Counted from the first letter of the stretch, positions 25,182 through 39,259 are shown. The stretch: DNA of 64,000 bases from Paulownia fortunei (GCA_019321725.1 JAGSPU010000052.1:2666001-2730000); one strand, 5' to 3'. Translations and numbers: made by a program. The notes: a model not told the origin generated them from the sequence alone.

Positions 25182-26570
25182 ATTAAATAAATAGAAGAAT
25201 AAAGATAAACAAGAAAGAGCAGAAAGGGTTTTTGACTTTTAGCTGTTCAAATGGTCCATAAAGAGTAATCTAGTATGAAAGTTTGGCTTAGAATATGATG
25301 AAGTAGGTAAGTTTTGGAAACCATGCTTAAATCTTATTGTTTTCAGGGAGACAATGAAAAGAAGCCATTTTTACAAAATGTTGGGGGGGGGGGGATAGAT
25401 TTCTTGCCTGTGCCCATTTTACTAAAGAATATCATGTGTACTTTGGTGCTATATTAACGATTAACAAATGGCCTTGATACCCCATTTTAGAATTTTAAAG
25501 CAGCAACTATCAGTTTATCTCTCTTTATCTTGAAATTAATGTCTTGTCTTGACTTTTTTTACTTTCTCATTAGGTGTGCAATAGAAAGTCTTTGCTTATT
25601 TCCACAAAATTCCAACCATTTAAAGTTTTTTGACTTGAAAATGGATATACAGTGAGAAAATATTGCAGTGGCCAAAGAAAGGTGGAAAAAAAAAATACCA
25701 TTTGAAGTGGAACTGTTGGAATCATCTGCCAACCTGTAAGAGATCAAAAGAATATGAGAACTAGAGGAAAATTCATATGAATGTGCAATTATGAACTACA
25801 AAAACCAGATTACTTATAATCAGTGTTTAATGGTTCATTAATTTCAGGGTTAGCTTATGATTGCCAAAGCAATAATATCCTTAGCCCAAGAAAATGATGT
25901 AACCCAGTGTCATACTTTCTGCTTTACAACGTTTAATCTTTGCTTTCTCTGCTTTGGCTGCAATGCCATCATTATTGGTATAAAGCACAACCCCTTAGAT
26001 TGACATAAGATTAGAAACCTCTGTTTTTTATGGCATCTCTGTAATTCAGCAACATATTCTGAACATATTTATAGTTGGAACCAACAAGCTTTTCAGATCG
26101 TGAGTGGGACCATATTGTAATATAAGCAAAAATAAGAAAGAAACATCATCAAAGATAGCTAAGCATGAAAATTTAAGTGCAGAAAGTGTAAATTAATGAT
26201 TACAGACTTGTGGTATTTATCATAGTTTGCCTGTCCCCTCATCCAATTTAAAGAGAGAAAATGAGTAGCTCAATCCTTCTTTGTAACATTTAGTTGTACC
26301 TTTTCTTCCTCCTTTTTTTTGGGGGGGGCTAAACAAAATTAAGCTAAATGAAACAGAAAATACAGAAGCCATCAGAAACTAAGGCAAAAAAGGACTGCAG
26401 GTATTTGAATTCCTTTTTTGGAATAGGCAGGAAAGATAGCTCAAAGTTCAGTAGCTATATAAATTTAGATGAATTTCAAAGTTTAAACCATGTCTTAGTA
26501 AGCAAATATATTCAAACTGGAGTTGCATGAGCATAGCACTATACCGTGTGAATCTCATAATCTTGATAAT

Positions 26571-26582
26571 TGGTATCGGAGC
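26571..26582 (+). other. Possible relic LTR-retroelement primer binding site
   Basis: TGGTATCGGAGC differs by one base from TGGTATCAGAGC, the sequence complementary to the 3' end of initiator tRNA-Met used as primer by many plant LTR elements. No LTR pair or internal coding sequence was found nearby, so at most this is a degenerate fragment. Confidence 0.25.
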
Positions 26583-26994
26583 AAGGTTATAAGTCTTGGA
26601 CACGGGGATTTTCGGCTTATACGTCTGGCCCGTAGTACGGATATGTAATGCCCTGAAGGCCCACTTAACCAAGTTACTCCAGACTACAATGCATGTTTTC
26701 TTCAGCAAAAGCATGTCCAACTAATCTACCTTCTAACATGATATGCTGTCTTAACTATGGCATCTCTCAGTTATATGATCAACTACTTATATGAACAAAA
26801 TTATCATGGCTTGGCACACTATATTATCACAGTAACCATCATGCCAGAGGCTATTATTTACAGACTAGGACAATGTTGTCCACAATTTCAAGATAATTCA
26901 TGGCCTTTTCTTTTTCTAAAGACAACATTTTATCTACTATTGACCTTGCCTGTTTTGTCGAATAATGAAATAAAAAGAGAGACCATGAGAAACA

Positions 26995-29900
26995 TCAAGA
27001 GCTCAAGAGGACTTCACTATGTAAGTGTCCATCTTCCATCCTAATCCATGACTTGAGAGAGAATGGCTGCTGATTGATTTCCAGAATCTAGCTCCTCTGG
27101 GCCAGTTTCCATACCCACCATAACCGGTATGCCGAGCAAAGCATAGCCAGAGCTTCTTATATGGGCAGCACCAGTCCAATCCATGGTTATGGCCTACAAA
27201 CACAGCCTGGCCACAGTAGAATAATACAAATCAAGAGGAAACAATTTGCATAATAGCAATATATCCAGGAGACCCTAGTTCTCGAAAATTTCCCTAGCCA
27301 TAAATAAGATACTAGTAGAAAGAAAAGCAGTGGTCTTAACTGGACAAAATTCTAACCTCGTTTTGTGACAAAACTTTATATTCATCCTTTGATGTAAATG
27401 TACAGGAAAACAATATCAAGTTTTTGAATCCTCTGGGAGCTTTCAAAGATCTCAATATTTGCAAAATACACCAGTCTTTATCAATCTTAAACTTCGGTTT
27501 TAAACTGCATTTTGGGTTATTGCAGTTTCTGAAAGCCTACACAATGATGCAATGTTCTTGAAGCTTGTTGAAACTCTGGTGACAGAAGCCCTTACCTTAA
27601 CGGAAGGCCTTTGTTCAAGAACTTTCATTATTCCCATTTCAGCTTCTTGAGCAGCAACATCCTCCAAGAAAATAGAGCCTACACCAATGCCTGCGTACAT
27701 TGAACTTTGGAGCCACCTTTTTATATGCTTTGCTCGGATGTGCCAAAAAATTATTTCAGGAACCCTGGGAAAAGTTCTCAAAAAAATACTCAGAAGGTAG
27801 GAATACTTTTTCTCATTATCAACAATCTCAACATGAAAGAGTTGAGCAGCAAATTGCCTTAAGTTACCATTTCGTGCTCTTAAAGAGGAACCATGTAAAC
27901 ATGATAAGTATAAGAAAACTTTCTTTTCCATTTGTCTCTAAAGGTAACAAGAACAAGGTAATGGATAGACCATACAAATTTTGTAGTCAACAACTTTTAA
28001 AGTAGTATAATTTTGGAATTAAAATTCAATCTCCTTCTACCTTGAGTCAGGGTTAAGCTCTTCAGATTTCCGCTGAAACCACTTTACTTGGGCATTGGAT
28101 ATAACCTCCGGGTACGATCCACCCCCAGAGTCAAAGAAGTACATATAAACTACAGCTTCTTGAGAATTGCTTGATGATGACAGTTTAAGAACATAATTCG
28201 AAACACTAGGCCATAGATTTTGGGGACCATACTTAGAGTAAGATAATGTGTTTTGCTCAATCTCACTTCTCATCAACTCCAAACGTGTTGTACCTCTGAA
28301 GCTGCATTCTTCACCACCTGATTTAGAAGTTCCAGGAAGACAAACCAATGGCAATTAAAGGCTTGCTTTCATTATTCTATTCTTGTCTCCTTACTATGGT
28401 TGTAAACTGATCAGTGAAATAATATTACACTGTCCCTTTACACCATCATATATTAAATTGATCAAACACTACGTCTGAATTTTGAAAGCTCAAATTCGAA
28501 TGTCACTCTTAGCTATGTATAGAATTTATATCAGAGCAATTCTTCTGCTCTTAATAAATTTCAAACTCTATACTCACCAGCAGACGAGGCATTTGCAGCT
28601 GGACAATGAAGTTGAGGAATTCCAGTTTCTGAAAACCACTCCATCGGCCACTCAAATGGTGCATCATCATGGTTCCCAAAAATAATGGACCACGGTATTC
28701 CCCTGAATCTTGTGGGCGATACTGCCTGATCCCAATAAAAGCTTGCATTTTTTATCATTATATTGTTGGCCGTGATGACATCCCCAAGATAAATTACAAA
28801 GTCTGTCATGCAATTTCCAGTTCATTGAGAGACTAATATCAGAATATATTACACCGGATTTTTACACAAGAATTTGAGCATACGATAAGTGTTTCAAAAC
28901 ATTCAAGCTTCGTATAATATAGTTTTTGGCATCAAGAAAATGAAGCATTAGAATTAGAAGCACAAATATTCGCTTGCTTTTTCAATGGTTCCAATTTTTG
29001 ACCCAATTCTACAGAATATAACTGTTTTTTTATGAGTCAGAAAAAGTTTATACTCATTAACCTGCAGATATAGATCTTGATTAATGCCATTCTTCATAAG
29101 AATCTGACCTGTTTCAGAAATTATTCCCAATTTTCATTTGATAGCCAAAGACGGAGAAACAGGGAATAATGTAACAACACCTTCTAATGACTTCATCCAA
29201 TTCATCTTGGTAACAGTACAGGAAAATGGGAAGTAAAAACAACGGCAGAGAAACAATAAAAAAAAGGACAAGCAGCACGCTGGCCGTTGATCAGGGAGCA
29301 GTCGTGCAAATGAACACTTAGAAAACATGGACTACAATGATTCCAATGTAATCCCTGTCATATTGCTTTCAGCTTCCTGTCACCTATAAATGGAGCTTGT
29401 CACATAGCATCTCATGAATTTGACCTTTCAAGTGTATGAACCTAAGCATCCCCACCCATCATTACAAATGGACTTGAACTAAATTCTTAAATATGGCCAA
29501 GCCCAAATTTGTTTGAATTCTCCATCATATATTAGCTAGTATCAAACTACAGCCACACGATAACGCGTGTCTACCACTTGTTTTTTGCTACCGACACAAA
29601 TGAAATCCACAATGAGTCCAACACTAAAACGTGACACCATTGTGTGCTAGAAGATCTTGATACGCATCTAAATGGACAAAAAATTCAAGAATTCCCCCCA
29701 TTGTGTTTTTCTTTACTGTTTGAAATCATTGATCCTAAATTCTTATAAGCATGGGAATTATTCGCACTACATGTGTGAGATCTAAGAAGACAATAATTCC
29801 TAGGAGCTCCTAGAAAATCCCACTGATTGTGATGCAGACAACTTTGAAAACTACTATCGTGTGAGAGAGAAAGAAAGACACATTCTTGGACTGAGCAAAG

Positions 29901-30376
29901 CAAAGCTCCAGAGAATCCAATAAAGACCCTGAAAAGACTATTGCCTAATGAAACAACACAGTACTGTTCTCCTAGGAAATAACCTATGACAACCAAGCAT
30001 CAACGCCTTAGGACTTGCATATAACTCTATCAGCAGTGTGTACCAAGAAAATATTATTACATTGTATGCACAATATTATTCAACAGACAATGAAACATTT
30101 AGACTTTTATCATCACACACCTGGTTGCTCTTTGTCTAGTACTGTAGACATAACTCTCACAGAATTGAAATCCTGCTGCGGGCCCCAATCCGTCCACGCG
30201 TCCTCACCAAAGTGCAGGTCAGCAAAGAGTGCGATCTTGAAAGGTGCGCCACCCCGCATCCGAAGATTATCTTCCGGCGTGGTACGTAGAGGGACAACCT
30301 GCGCAGCTCCATGGAGGTCAGCTGAACGGACGGCCAGGATCAGGGAGAGACAGATTAACGTCCACTGGGTTGACAT
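26995..30376 (-). CDS. PAP16: PAP16-like (probable inactive) purple acid phosphatase
   Basis: Calcineurin-like metallophosphatase of the small plant PAP16 group. Exons on the minus strand are 30121-30376, 28578-28802, 28041-28317, 27596-27764 and 26995-27206, about 379 aa. The N-terminus [19 protein letters not shown] looks like a signal peptide. Metal-site blocks are [28 protein letters not shown] and [10 protein letters not shown], followed by [20 protein letters not shown] and the end LHSEVLLSS. The Tyr of the canonical GDxxY block is Thr here, in keeping with the 'inactive' label of this group. Frame corrections are needed near 27744 (missing C in HIPSKAY), near 27703 (one extra base before VGSI) and near 27090 (missing base in ARILEI). 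Introns of 0.2-1.3 kb separate the exons. Catalytic activity and substrate are unknown from sequence. Confidence 0.87.
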
Positions 30377-31648
30377 GGGTTTTAGTAGTATTTGCTCGGA
30401 GGAGCCGAGGATACTAAGGCAAAAAATCGTTAAGGAAGAGGAATTAAAAATTGTGATTTACGTTCGTTATTGCACATCGTTGTTCTGTTTTGCTCATGAA
30501 GCGTGGGGCTTTGAGTGTAGTGCATTTGAATGACAATCTTGTCCTTCCCACTAGTTTGCAATATCTTTGTTTTGCATGGGGTGGTTTTGCAATTTTCTTG
30601 AAGTATTTGGTGGAATTATTTGGAGAAAGGTTTTGTTTGGTTTTAAATTATGGCCCTAGTTTTATTCTTAATTTATCCTCGCATAATAAAATCAAACATA
30701 TATTATATTTTTTAATATATTTTTTTAATACACATTCTTCCAAAACACAAAATAAAATCAAACATTAGCCCTACTCATTTTTAGTATCGTTACATTTAAA
30801 TAATTACGCACTAGTGGATGATGTATTAAGTCTTATGATAAGTTTGATTTTATAAATATATTAACTCTGACTTAGTTTAAGATAAAATGTTCTTTATACC
30901 CGATTATATATAATATTAAGTGAATTCAAATTTAACCAAAATACTCGATCTGCATCAGGTTTTCGAATATTCATTTCAATAAGAGAACATGAATAAAGAG
31001 AATTTTCAAATTTGAATTCTAGTCATTTAAGTTCATAAAACTAGAGTTCAAAGTAGAATTCTCTAACGAAAATCTTTGGATTAAATCACAAAAACTTGAA
31101 AAGGTAAAATTTTCAACATTTAATAAAAATAGAAATTTCTATACTACAAAATCATCAATGAGAGTTAAAAAATATGGACATTGAACAACCTTAGTTAAGC
31201 ATTATGTCATGTGCAGATGTACTCACTTATAACTATATAATGTTATGTGTTAGATTCACATGTCAAACTTATTTTTCAGTATATGAATTTGATTGGTTGA
31301 ATTGAATCATTCAAATTGATCAATATAATATAAATTAATTAAAGAAAAATAAGTAATAATGATATTTGAGTTGAACACAATACATTCAATACGAAGCTCA
31401 ACTATTTTACATTAGATTAAATCAAATTTCAATTTTAATTTTGTTCGTATACCAACCTTAAAACTTAGGTGCTAGAAATTGAGTTGCAAGTGGTCCTAAC
31501 TTAAAGATTGTGTACTTATTGTGTTAAATAGTAAAACTTGATTTTAAATAAACAAAAAGTCAGGCCCCTGTCTATTTTGGAGAAGGGTACTAATGTCTTT
31601 AAAGAAAAAGATGACATATAGGAATACAAGGGTATAAACTACCAAAGA

Positions 31649-31652
<4 letters not shown>

Positions 31653-31698
<46 letters not shown>

Positions 31699-31712
31699 TA
31701 TATATATATATG
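31653..31712. repeat. (AT)n microsatellite
   Basis: About thirty AT units with one interruption (TAGTTATA near 31693). Confidence 0.95.
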
Positions 31713-34700
31713 TATTTGTTTTGCTTATGTAATACTCCTGATCCCGTAAAGAATGTCCCTTATTTTATTTTTAATTTGTCTCAAATTGTTTGTCCCACAC
31801 ATTTAAAAAAGGCATCATTGTTTAAATACCTATTATATCCTTCAATTTACATTGATGGTTTTATTCTTAGTCTAAATTCCTCTTTTCAATATATTCTTTT
31901 AAGAGTTGACACTATATCTTCATATATATAATTTTTAGTTTAGGAGTTAATTTTGCAGTCCCTAAATAGCTACTTAATAAATTTACATGTGATGTTATTT
32001 AAATGAAAATTTTGTGTAGAATTTAAATGATAAATATATTCATTCTTTTTTCAAGGGCAATTTGGGAACAAATGATTAATTTTATTTTTATTTTTTAAAT
32101 TTCTAACCAAAAATATTAAAAGAAACATGACAATCTTTGTGGAATGAAAATGAGTATTTTTCTGATAAAAATTTATACCTACCGATGGTGTGACAATGAT
32201 AAAAAGCAATCCATGATTTATATTCTTTGATAGCAATAATTAGATGGATCAATCTTTTGTCAATTATATTAATCATTACTCTTTGTTCATATGGTATGGT
32301 TTGAGATAATTGACTATAAATATGGAAACTTGGCTCCCATAACTTTGAGAAAAGGACTCCAAATTTTACATTTCTTGCCCACTTTTTTTTTTTATATTTA
32401 AAATGTCATATTGCCCTTACCTGCTAACTAATTAAATTTATTGATATTTAATGATTAGATTTGAAAGAGTTTTACATGTGAAGGATATATTTTAAAAGAT
32501 TTTATTTCACCCCAAATCAAATATGTAACTCATTCTTGGGTAACTATGGATATTATCATTAACTCATTGATTATTACTCAATTAATAATATTTTCTTAGT
32601 TTCACATTGAATGTTCCATTATCAATTGGCATTAGTTAGATGAGAGTTAAATAGAAAAAAATTTGGACATCCTTATAATTTTGTCCGTAAAAGTAATGAT
32701 ATTAATATTGGTAGTATATCATTACTTAAGTGGTAGGGTACTTTTGAAAAAAAAATATTTTTATTTAAAAAAAAGATGAAATATTTTATGTGGACACGAA
32801 TAGAATACGAGTATTCAATTGAAACTATTATAAATCTACTCAAACACCCTCTAAATAAATTGAACCGATAAGAATACATAAATCTCTTAATTATTTTAAA
32901 TTTTAATCTGAATCAGTCATTTACCTAAAATTATTTACTATTGACTATAATTTTTTTCTTAATCTTTTCTTTTTATTTATTCATTTATTTGGTTGATATG
33001 AAAAGTTAAAAAACTGTAATATACATGCTACACTGACATATTTTATACTAAATGTTTGTCTGATAAACATACAAGTTTTTTAAATTTCTTTTTTATGCTT
33101 TAAAATAAATTTAAGACGGGCTAAAAGAATTTATAAAAAAAATAAAAATAAAAATTGTTTTTTCCCCCTTGCCATACCAAACTCTCTTTTTTTTTCCTGA
33201 GTTTACATCTTTGCCCTTTAGTGCATGTCTGCCAAATGCTCCCAAAAATAATTCCCTTCGCCAATATTAAATAAAATGTCCAAAACACCATTTAAATCGG
33301 TTTAGTAGATATATATTCAAGGCCACCTCTGGTCATTTTTGACCTTTTGTAAGGGCAATTCAGTCAAATAATCAAACACGTGTTGAAAGGAGAGTAATTT
33401 TATTCACAGCTGGCTAATAATTCGCATGCAATGTGAAATAGACACAAAAGTCATAATAATTCTTTAGAAGGGTAATTGTGGGAATTAAAGTTGCCAACTC
33501 AAACATTTTCTCACCAAACTTAAAGACGCAATCCTGCAGTTCATATCCACCAGTCGCGGCACTTTCATTTTCCTGCGCGTGCATTAACATGGCAAATTGA
33601 TTTAATCATTGATTTCAAACTTTGAGATGAAAGTTCCTATTAACCCCATGAAAATAATTTTACTAACATCTAAGTCCAAAATTGAAAAAGTAGAAAGTAT
33701 AGTAATTCAAACTTCAAGTTAGGAAAGTTTTTTTTTCCCCTCAATATTTGACATAGAGGAAATATAATATAATACAAAAATCATTTTAGTACAATTAATC
33801 AATTACACGAGAGTTTATAATAAAATTTGAGATTTATTTCTTCTATTTGCCTTACCATTAAATTTTTTTTAAATTGAAGTTATCTTCTTTAGTTAACTAT
33901 TATAAATCACATTGTACAATCAAATTATATTATGTGTGATAAAAATTACAAAATATAATTCTTTAGTTATTGCCCATAAGGGTTTACTTACATTAGTTAA
34001 TTATGAAGATTATGGGAAATTGTAAAAGTCTAAAATCCATCACATCAATTGTTTTTAAGATTAGATTGTGATAAAAAAAAACAACCTTGTATTAGAAACC
34101 AAGGAGAAAAAGAGAAGGTTTATGTAAGCAAATAAACATAATATCTAATAATCCAAGTAATATAGACAATAGTGTGGGCTCCATGTTGAGTTTTTCTTTC
34201 TATCATATTATTTTGACAAATCCTTGACAAGAAGTCTATGAAAAGGAAAATGTGTATTGGCATAGTAACTTTTGGGTAAACTCCTAAAATAAAGTAGATA
34301 TAAAAACTAGCATAACAAAATTGGTGGAGTACTACAGTGGAGAATTGGCATATAGTAAAATGAAAGACACATGGTTTTAAAGGAATAAATCTAGAAAAAA
34401 ATTACATAAAATTATAAAAAAAATTACGTCGGTTTTAAATAGGGTTAATTGCGACATAGAATAGCATAAAAACAGGAGTGAATAAAAAAACTATTATTGA
34501 GATTTGGGATATATACAAAAAAAATTATTTAAATTTATAAATTATAATTTTTTTCTTATTTTATAAATTTCACATATTGAGAGGTATTTGTGATTTTAAA
34601 AAATAATTTTTTTTTATAATTAAATTAAAGCTCATAGGTAGTTTTATAATTTATCCTAAAAATATTGCACAACTATAACAAAATACATGTAGAAAGGTAT

Positions 34701-35854
34701 ATTTTGTCGGGGCTGCATGAACATTAGCTATGGTATAATATTCATGTGTATTGAAATTTTTTATGGAATTTATTTCATGCCAGGAAAATGAAAAGGAAAA
34801 ACAAGAAAGAGAGCTTATATATATATACATGCTTTGGATAAAAACTGATCTCCAAAAAGCATATGCTAACTTCTTTTTATAACGAGTTTTATTGATATTG
34901 AATTTTTAAAATAATTATACTTTATTGCAATAAATTTGCATTGACTTTATCAATGGCCTAAAAATCTATCACTACTAGGAAATTTCATTGTCATGTGATG
35001 TAATAAGGGGTCAATTTTGCTGATCATCCCTCCTCATTATCGCAACACACTTGAGCAATTTAGTCTTTTTCGATGAATTATAATTTTGATGATATAAGGA
35101 TTATTGATCTAGACAGTTGATAAGATTGGTGGTTGAAAGAATTGTGATATTTGTACTTAGTGATGTACGGATAATATGGACCACTCACTATAAATACTCA
35201 TTGCTTAATTATGATAAGATAATTGAATTTTTCGTATTCACCTAACTATTCAGTTCATAACGATCTCATAATTAACTTAAATATCAAAAAATTTCAATTG
35301 TAGGTCAATCCAATTAACTTAACATGTTTAGAACATGTATGTTCTAGGTGTTCTCCAAATTTTTTTTTCCAAATCATGGCCATTTCAATTCCCACTTTTT
35401 TTACCACATGTTTTTTCAAGATCAATACTATATAACATTGTGTGAACTTCACCTATTTTTCACCTCTACTAGTTTCGAAAAAAAATAATTATTGTGGTTA
35501 ATTTACTTAGATTTATTTAATAAATAAATGTATTTTAATATAAAGTAATTATTGTACTGTCAATTGGGCCTTACGATTGATGTGTCTCGAGCGATCATTA
35601 TGAAATGGACTTTTTGTGCGAATAAGTGTACAGTTCTTGTTGGAAAAATAAGTGATGATCGATTTGCTCCTCCTATTTGTTAGGGGCAGGTGTTTAAGAG
35701 GTCCAATATTAGTTCGACGAAGTCGGAAACTTGGATTAAAATGGATTAAAAAAAATAAAAATGAATGATTTAAAAATGATGAACATATAAGGACAAATTG
35801 ATGATGTATAATAATTTTATTTACATAATTTGCATTAAGAAAAATTCAAAACCG

Positions 35855-36025
35855 TCGAAGTCAAGTGAACACACGCGCTCGTAAGAGCGTAGCCCCCTAA
35901 CCGCCTACCAGTTGAGTCCTTATCAGGAAGGAACCGAACCAATCCCGTAATTTAGTACCAAAACCAGGGGCTGTAGCCGAAAAAAGAACAGTAATAGCGG
36001 CTCTCTCCTATCAATAGAATTTTAA
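35855..36025 (-). mobile_element. Possible SINE-like, tRNA-related insertion
   Basis: A compact, GC-richer island in an AT desert. On the minus strand it contains GGACTCAACTGGTAGGCGG, which resembles a tRNA D-arm / polymerase III A box, then GGGGGCTACGCTC and a hairpin (CGCTC-GTAA-GAGCG near 35876-35889), then GTTCACTTGACTTCGACGG. No full cloverleaf can be folded, so it is not a functional tRNA. A short interspersed element is the best guess; its ends are not defined. Confidence 0.35.
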
Positions 36026-37138
36026 GTTGAAAAAAAATAATTTTATTTAATTTTATAATATTTGCATATTTTTCAAAATATTTCATTTAAATTTTTGTGT
36101 GAAAATAACGTATTTGGTTATTAGCATGAAATATTGACTTTATTAAGTTAAAAATAAAATTATATTTAATATACATATTTATAGATGAAAAAATACGAAA
36201 CTTTCTAGCAACGTTTTGAAAAAATATTACTTCATTAGTAAGTAGACATTAATATTTTAAAAAAAATTAATGGACAGCATATTGAAAATTAATAATATGC
36301 GTGGCAAAATAGATTTGGAAGTGGTCATTTTTTTAATTTAAAATTTGATGAAAGGAACATGAAAAATAAAAATAAGTGATATTTTTGAACAATAGAGTAA
36401 AATAAATAAATAGTAAATAATGCAAAAATTGAAAATAAAAATAAAACCCAACAAGGTCTATAAGTTATGAATATTATATAATATTATTTATAAAAATAAT
36501 AATTGAGAGATAATATATTATATAATTATCTTAAATAAGATGATAGTTTTGATAAAAAAATATTTTATTTAAAAATATCTAATAAATTAATCAAATAATC
36601 ATGTCATGTCTATGAACGTGGCATGATGTTACGTGATGGTAAAAAATTCTCCAACTGGGATTTATTTTATTTTATTTTGGTGGCCTTTTTTCTCGGTACA
36701 AAAACTACGCTTGAAACGTTTTCGAAAGTTTTCCTTTTATGATCACTTCCCATACCCTCCCCCCCCCTTCCCCCTCAATTAACATATATGCCCTTCACCG
36801 ATCACACCATTTGAAGCTCTTGTCTGCCCCCATCTTCGATTTGTTCCCCTTCAGGGAAAAAGAAAAGTTTCTATTTATTCACTTCTATTTTGCTGAGTTT
36901 TTCTTGAAACAGTAACTGTGGCGAAAAGCAGGACTGAACCCAGTTTCTTGATTGTGCATTAAAGAGTTCTTGACGCGAAATCTGAGGTGCCCATCTTTTC
37001 TTTTTCTTAATTTTGGAACTGAGTCTTGCCTTGATGAGTTTTTTTTCTTGGATTTTTTTTTTGTTTAGTTTTATACCCTTGTTCTTCTTTAACTAACTTG
37101 AATTTTCTTGATTTTTGTTTTTAGAAGTTTTGGAGATC

Positions 37139-39259
37139 ATGGAGAGTCGGAGGAGGCAAAAGTGGGATAATTACAGAAGATCACAAAACAAAAGGCCACC
37201 CCGTGGTACGTGTGAGTTCCTTGATCTTTAACGTTATTTCTTTGCTTTTTCCTTTTTTTTTTTTTTTGTGGTATATGTGTGCATGCCATTAATCAATTTA
37301 TAGGTACAGTTTGTAGATTTCTTTTAAGATAATTTCTTGGTGTAAAAATCTTGTGGTTCAAAAGAATGTGGTTTTGCCAAGTTGAGACCTGTATGTTATT
37401 GGTTTGTGTTGTTGATGTTTCCATTACGAGGTGCAGGGTCCACAAGGTTGAATATATCTGCTTTTTGTCAAAAGGAGGTTACAGAAACTGATGTTTTACA
37501 ATTTAAAGGTTTTGTATGCTATATTTTTATTTCTTTGTTTTAGGCCATGAAATTATGTGATCAGATTTTTAATGGTTATTCCTCTGGCAGTCTGGCTACT
37601 GGCTATGGCAGAGGTTTTTACCTATTTTCTTTTACATGCATGCCAGTTTTACTGCTGTCGTGACGTAGTTGTTCCTTTTAATTCCTGAAGTTTATTTCTT
37701 TCCCTTTTTTTGTGGCATTTTTGGTGATGATAGCCCCTTAATGTTGAAATTGAAGTTGTTGATATATAATATATGCGTAAATTGGAAGAGAGGTCCTTAA
37801 TTCTAGTGAACTGAGGATAAGATTTTATTTGATCTACTTTGGTATGTCATAACCCCAACATGTTTACTATAACTGCTCAGCCACTTATCATGACTTGAAA
37901 TAAAGTTATGAGCTCAACAGCTTGCGATTTGTGGAAATGTGAAATGTGTTTAATTGAGTTGGTGGATAAAGGCTCTAGTCTGAAACGTCATACTTGGATA
38001 TGCATGAAGCCTGGATGTGCTCCCCTTCTTTTGCATGATTCAATAAGCTGTTCCTTTTGGTCATTTCTGTACAGTTATTACTCAAATCTAACAAATTTGA
38101 GAGTTGCTGACATATCTTGTCTAGGGGTACGTAGAGTTATTGTCGTATCTACATATTCTCGTAATTAACTAACAAATTGTCGTCACGCTGTTTAATCTAG
38201 TTGGTCTGTATTTATTTTCGTGTCTTACTTCTGAGTTGGTGATCTATTCTTGCATTTATGTGTTCCTATAACTGTCCGTCGTCAATCTGTTGTTTTGAGT
38301 TGGTCATGATTTATTTTATTCAGTCCCACCATCCAGAAAAAAAGGTATTTAGAAAATCTATTATTATTAAGGTTCTTCGCATTTATGGGTGTGGTTGGCT
38401 TCAATTCCTACTTATTTTTGCAATTTCCTTCAACTTTTCACTTTCTTCAATATTTTCTGCAGGTAGTTGGCAGCCTGCTGTGCCTTCATGGGAGAAAGAA
38501 TTTTGCAAAGTGGTTGGCTCACTGGACTGGGAAACATTATTGCAGATGAAGAAGTTTATGCACCTCTATGAAAATGTGATCAAGTGGAATGACTCTGCCG
38601 GCGAAGAGGCATTTTCCAATGCTAAGAAACGTTTCTGGGCTGAAATAAATGGCCTTCCCTGTGACATATCATTGCCTGATCCTGATCTTTATATTGACGA
38701 AATTGATTGGGATTCAGAAATTGATCCTGAGCTGCTGCCTGACCTTGAGTTCGAATCTATGATCTCTAATGCAGACGAAGACCATGATCCTGTTGTTATT
38801 TTTGGTGATTCTCTCCTCCCAAACCAAGCATACTCGCTCACAGGCTGGGGTGACGACGAAGAGAACTTTAAAGTTCCTGCTAATTCTTACTCCGCTAATC
38901 ATGGTGCTCCATGGGAGCAAAACTGGGGCAATTCATTTGATAATGGGGCTGCAATTGGATGGCCAGGTTATTCTAATAATGCATGGCATTTTGGGGATGG
39001 AAGTGGACCTGCCGGATACATGACTTGGGGAGGCGGCTGGAATAATGACTGGGGTTGGAACTACGCCAATAATAATATCATTTATGAAGTAGGACCTGAT
39101 ATCGAACACAAGATCGCTGATGGAGAACAGGGACCATGGAATGAAAGCAATGTTGCGAGGGACAATGCTGGTAGACACGTGTTAAGTGACAGGACATCGA
39201 GAGTTCAAAGGAATGACCGTTACAGGAATCATATATCAAGGAATGATGCTGGACCATAA
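37139..39259 (+). CDS. Unrecognised plant protein, acidic with Trp/Gly/Asn-rich C-terminus (287 aa)
   Basis: Two coding exons, 37139-37205 and 38463-39259, join in phase (cgt-g / gt-agt) to give 287 aa. A non-coding first exon probably ends at about 36987. The start MESRRRQKWDNYRRSQNKRP is highly basic. Residues 23-60 (SWQPAVPSWEKEFCKVVGSL then WETLLQMKKFM) look like a folded conserved block. The middle is acidic (IDEIDWDSEIDPELLPDLEF). From about residue 150 it is Trp/Gly/Asn-rich (WGGGWNNDWGWNYANNN). There is no signal peptide or membrane span. I do not recognise a named family. Basic N-terminus plus low-complexity tail would fit a nuclear or RNA-associated protein, which is only inference. 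A second frame continues to 39389 with similar style, so the true C-terminus could be longer if a base is missing. Confidence 0.78.

Larger units (their letters stand above)
22754..26994. other. Intergenic, no gene recognised
   Basis: Lies upstream of IQD and downstream of PAP16, both minus-strand. It holds a GAA-rich tract (22915-22940), a pyrimidine/purine tract (23360-23500), a local direct repeat with TATAAAT motifs (24556-24808), a CA microsatellite (25157-25181), G runs (25383-25394 and 26321-26329) and a possible retroelement primer-binding-site relic near 26571. Short open frames here show no family resemblance. Confidence 0.55.
30377..37138. other. 6.8-kb AT-rich intergenic region
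   Basis: Separates the divergent PAP16-like gene and the 287-aa protein gene. It is very A/T-rich with long A and T runs, an (AT)n array at 31653-31712 and a compact GC-richer island at 35855-36025. I found no conserved coding sequence on either strand. The last 300 bases (about 36840-37138) are the leader region of the next gene, with a probable 5' UTR intron (GAG-gtgccc at 36987, ttttag near 37124). Confidence 0.55.

Noticed and set aside
35855..36025. Functional tRNA gene
   Set aside because: Only a D-arm-like block is seen; acceptor and anticodon stems cannot be paired.
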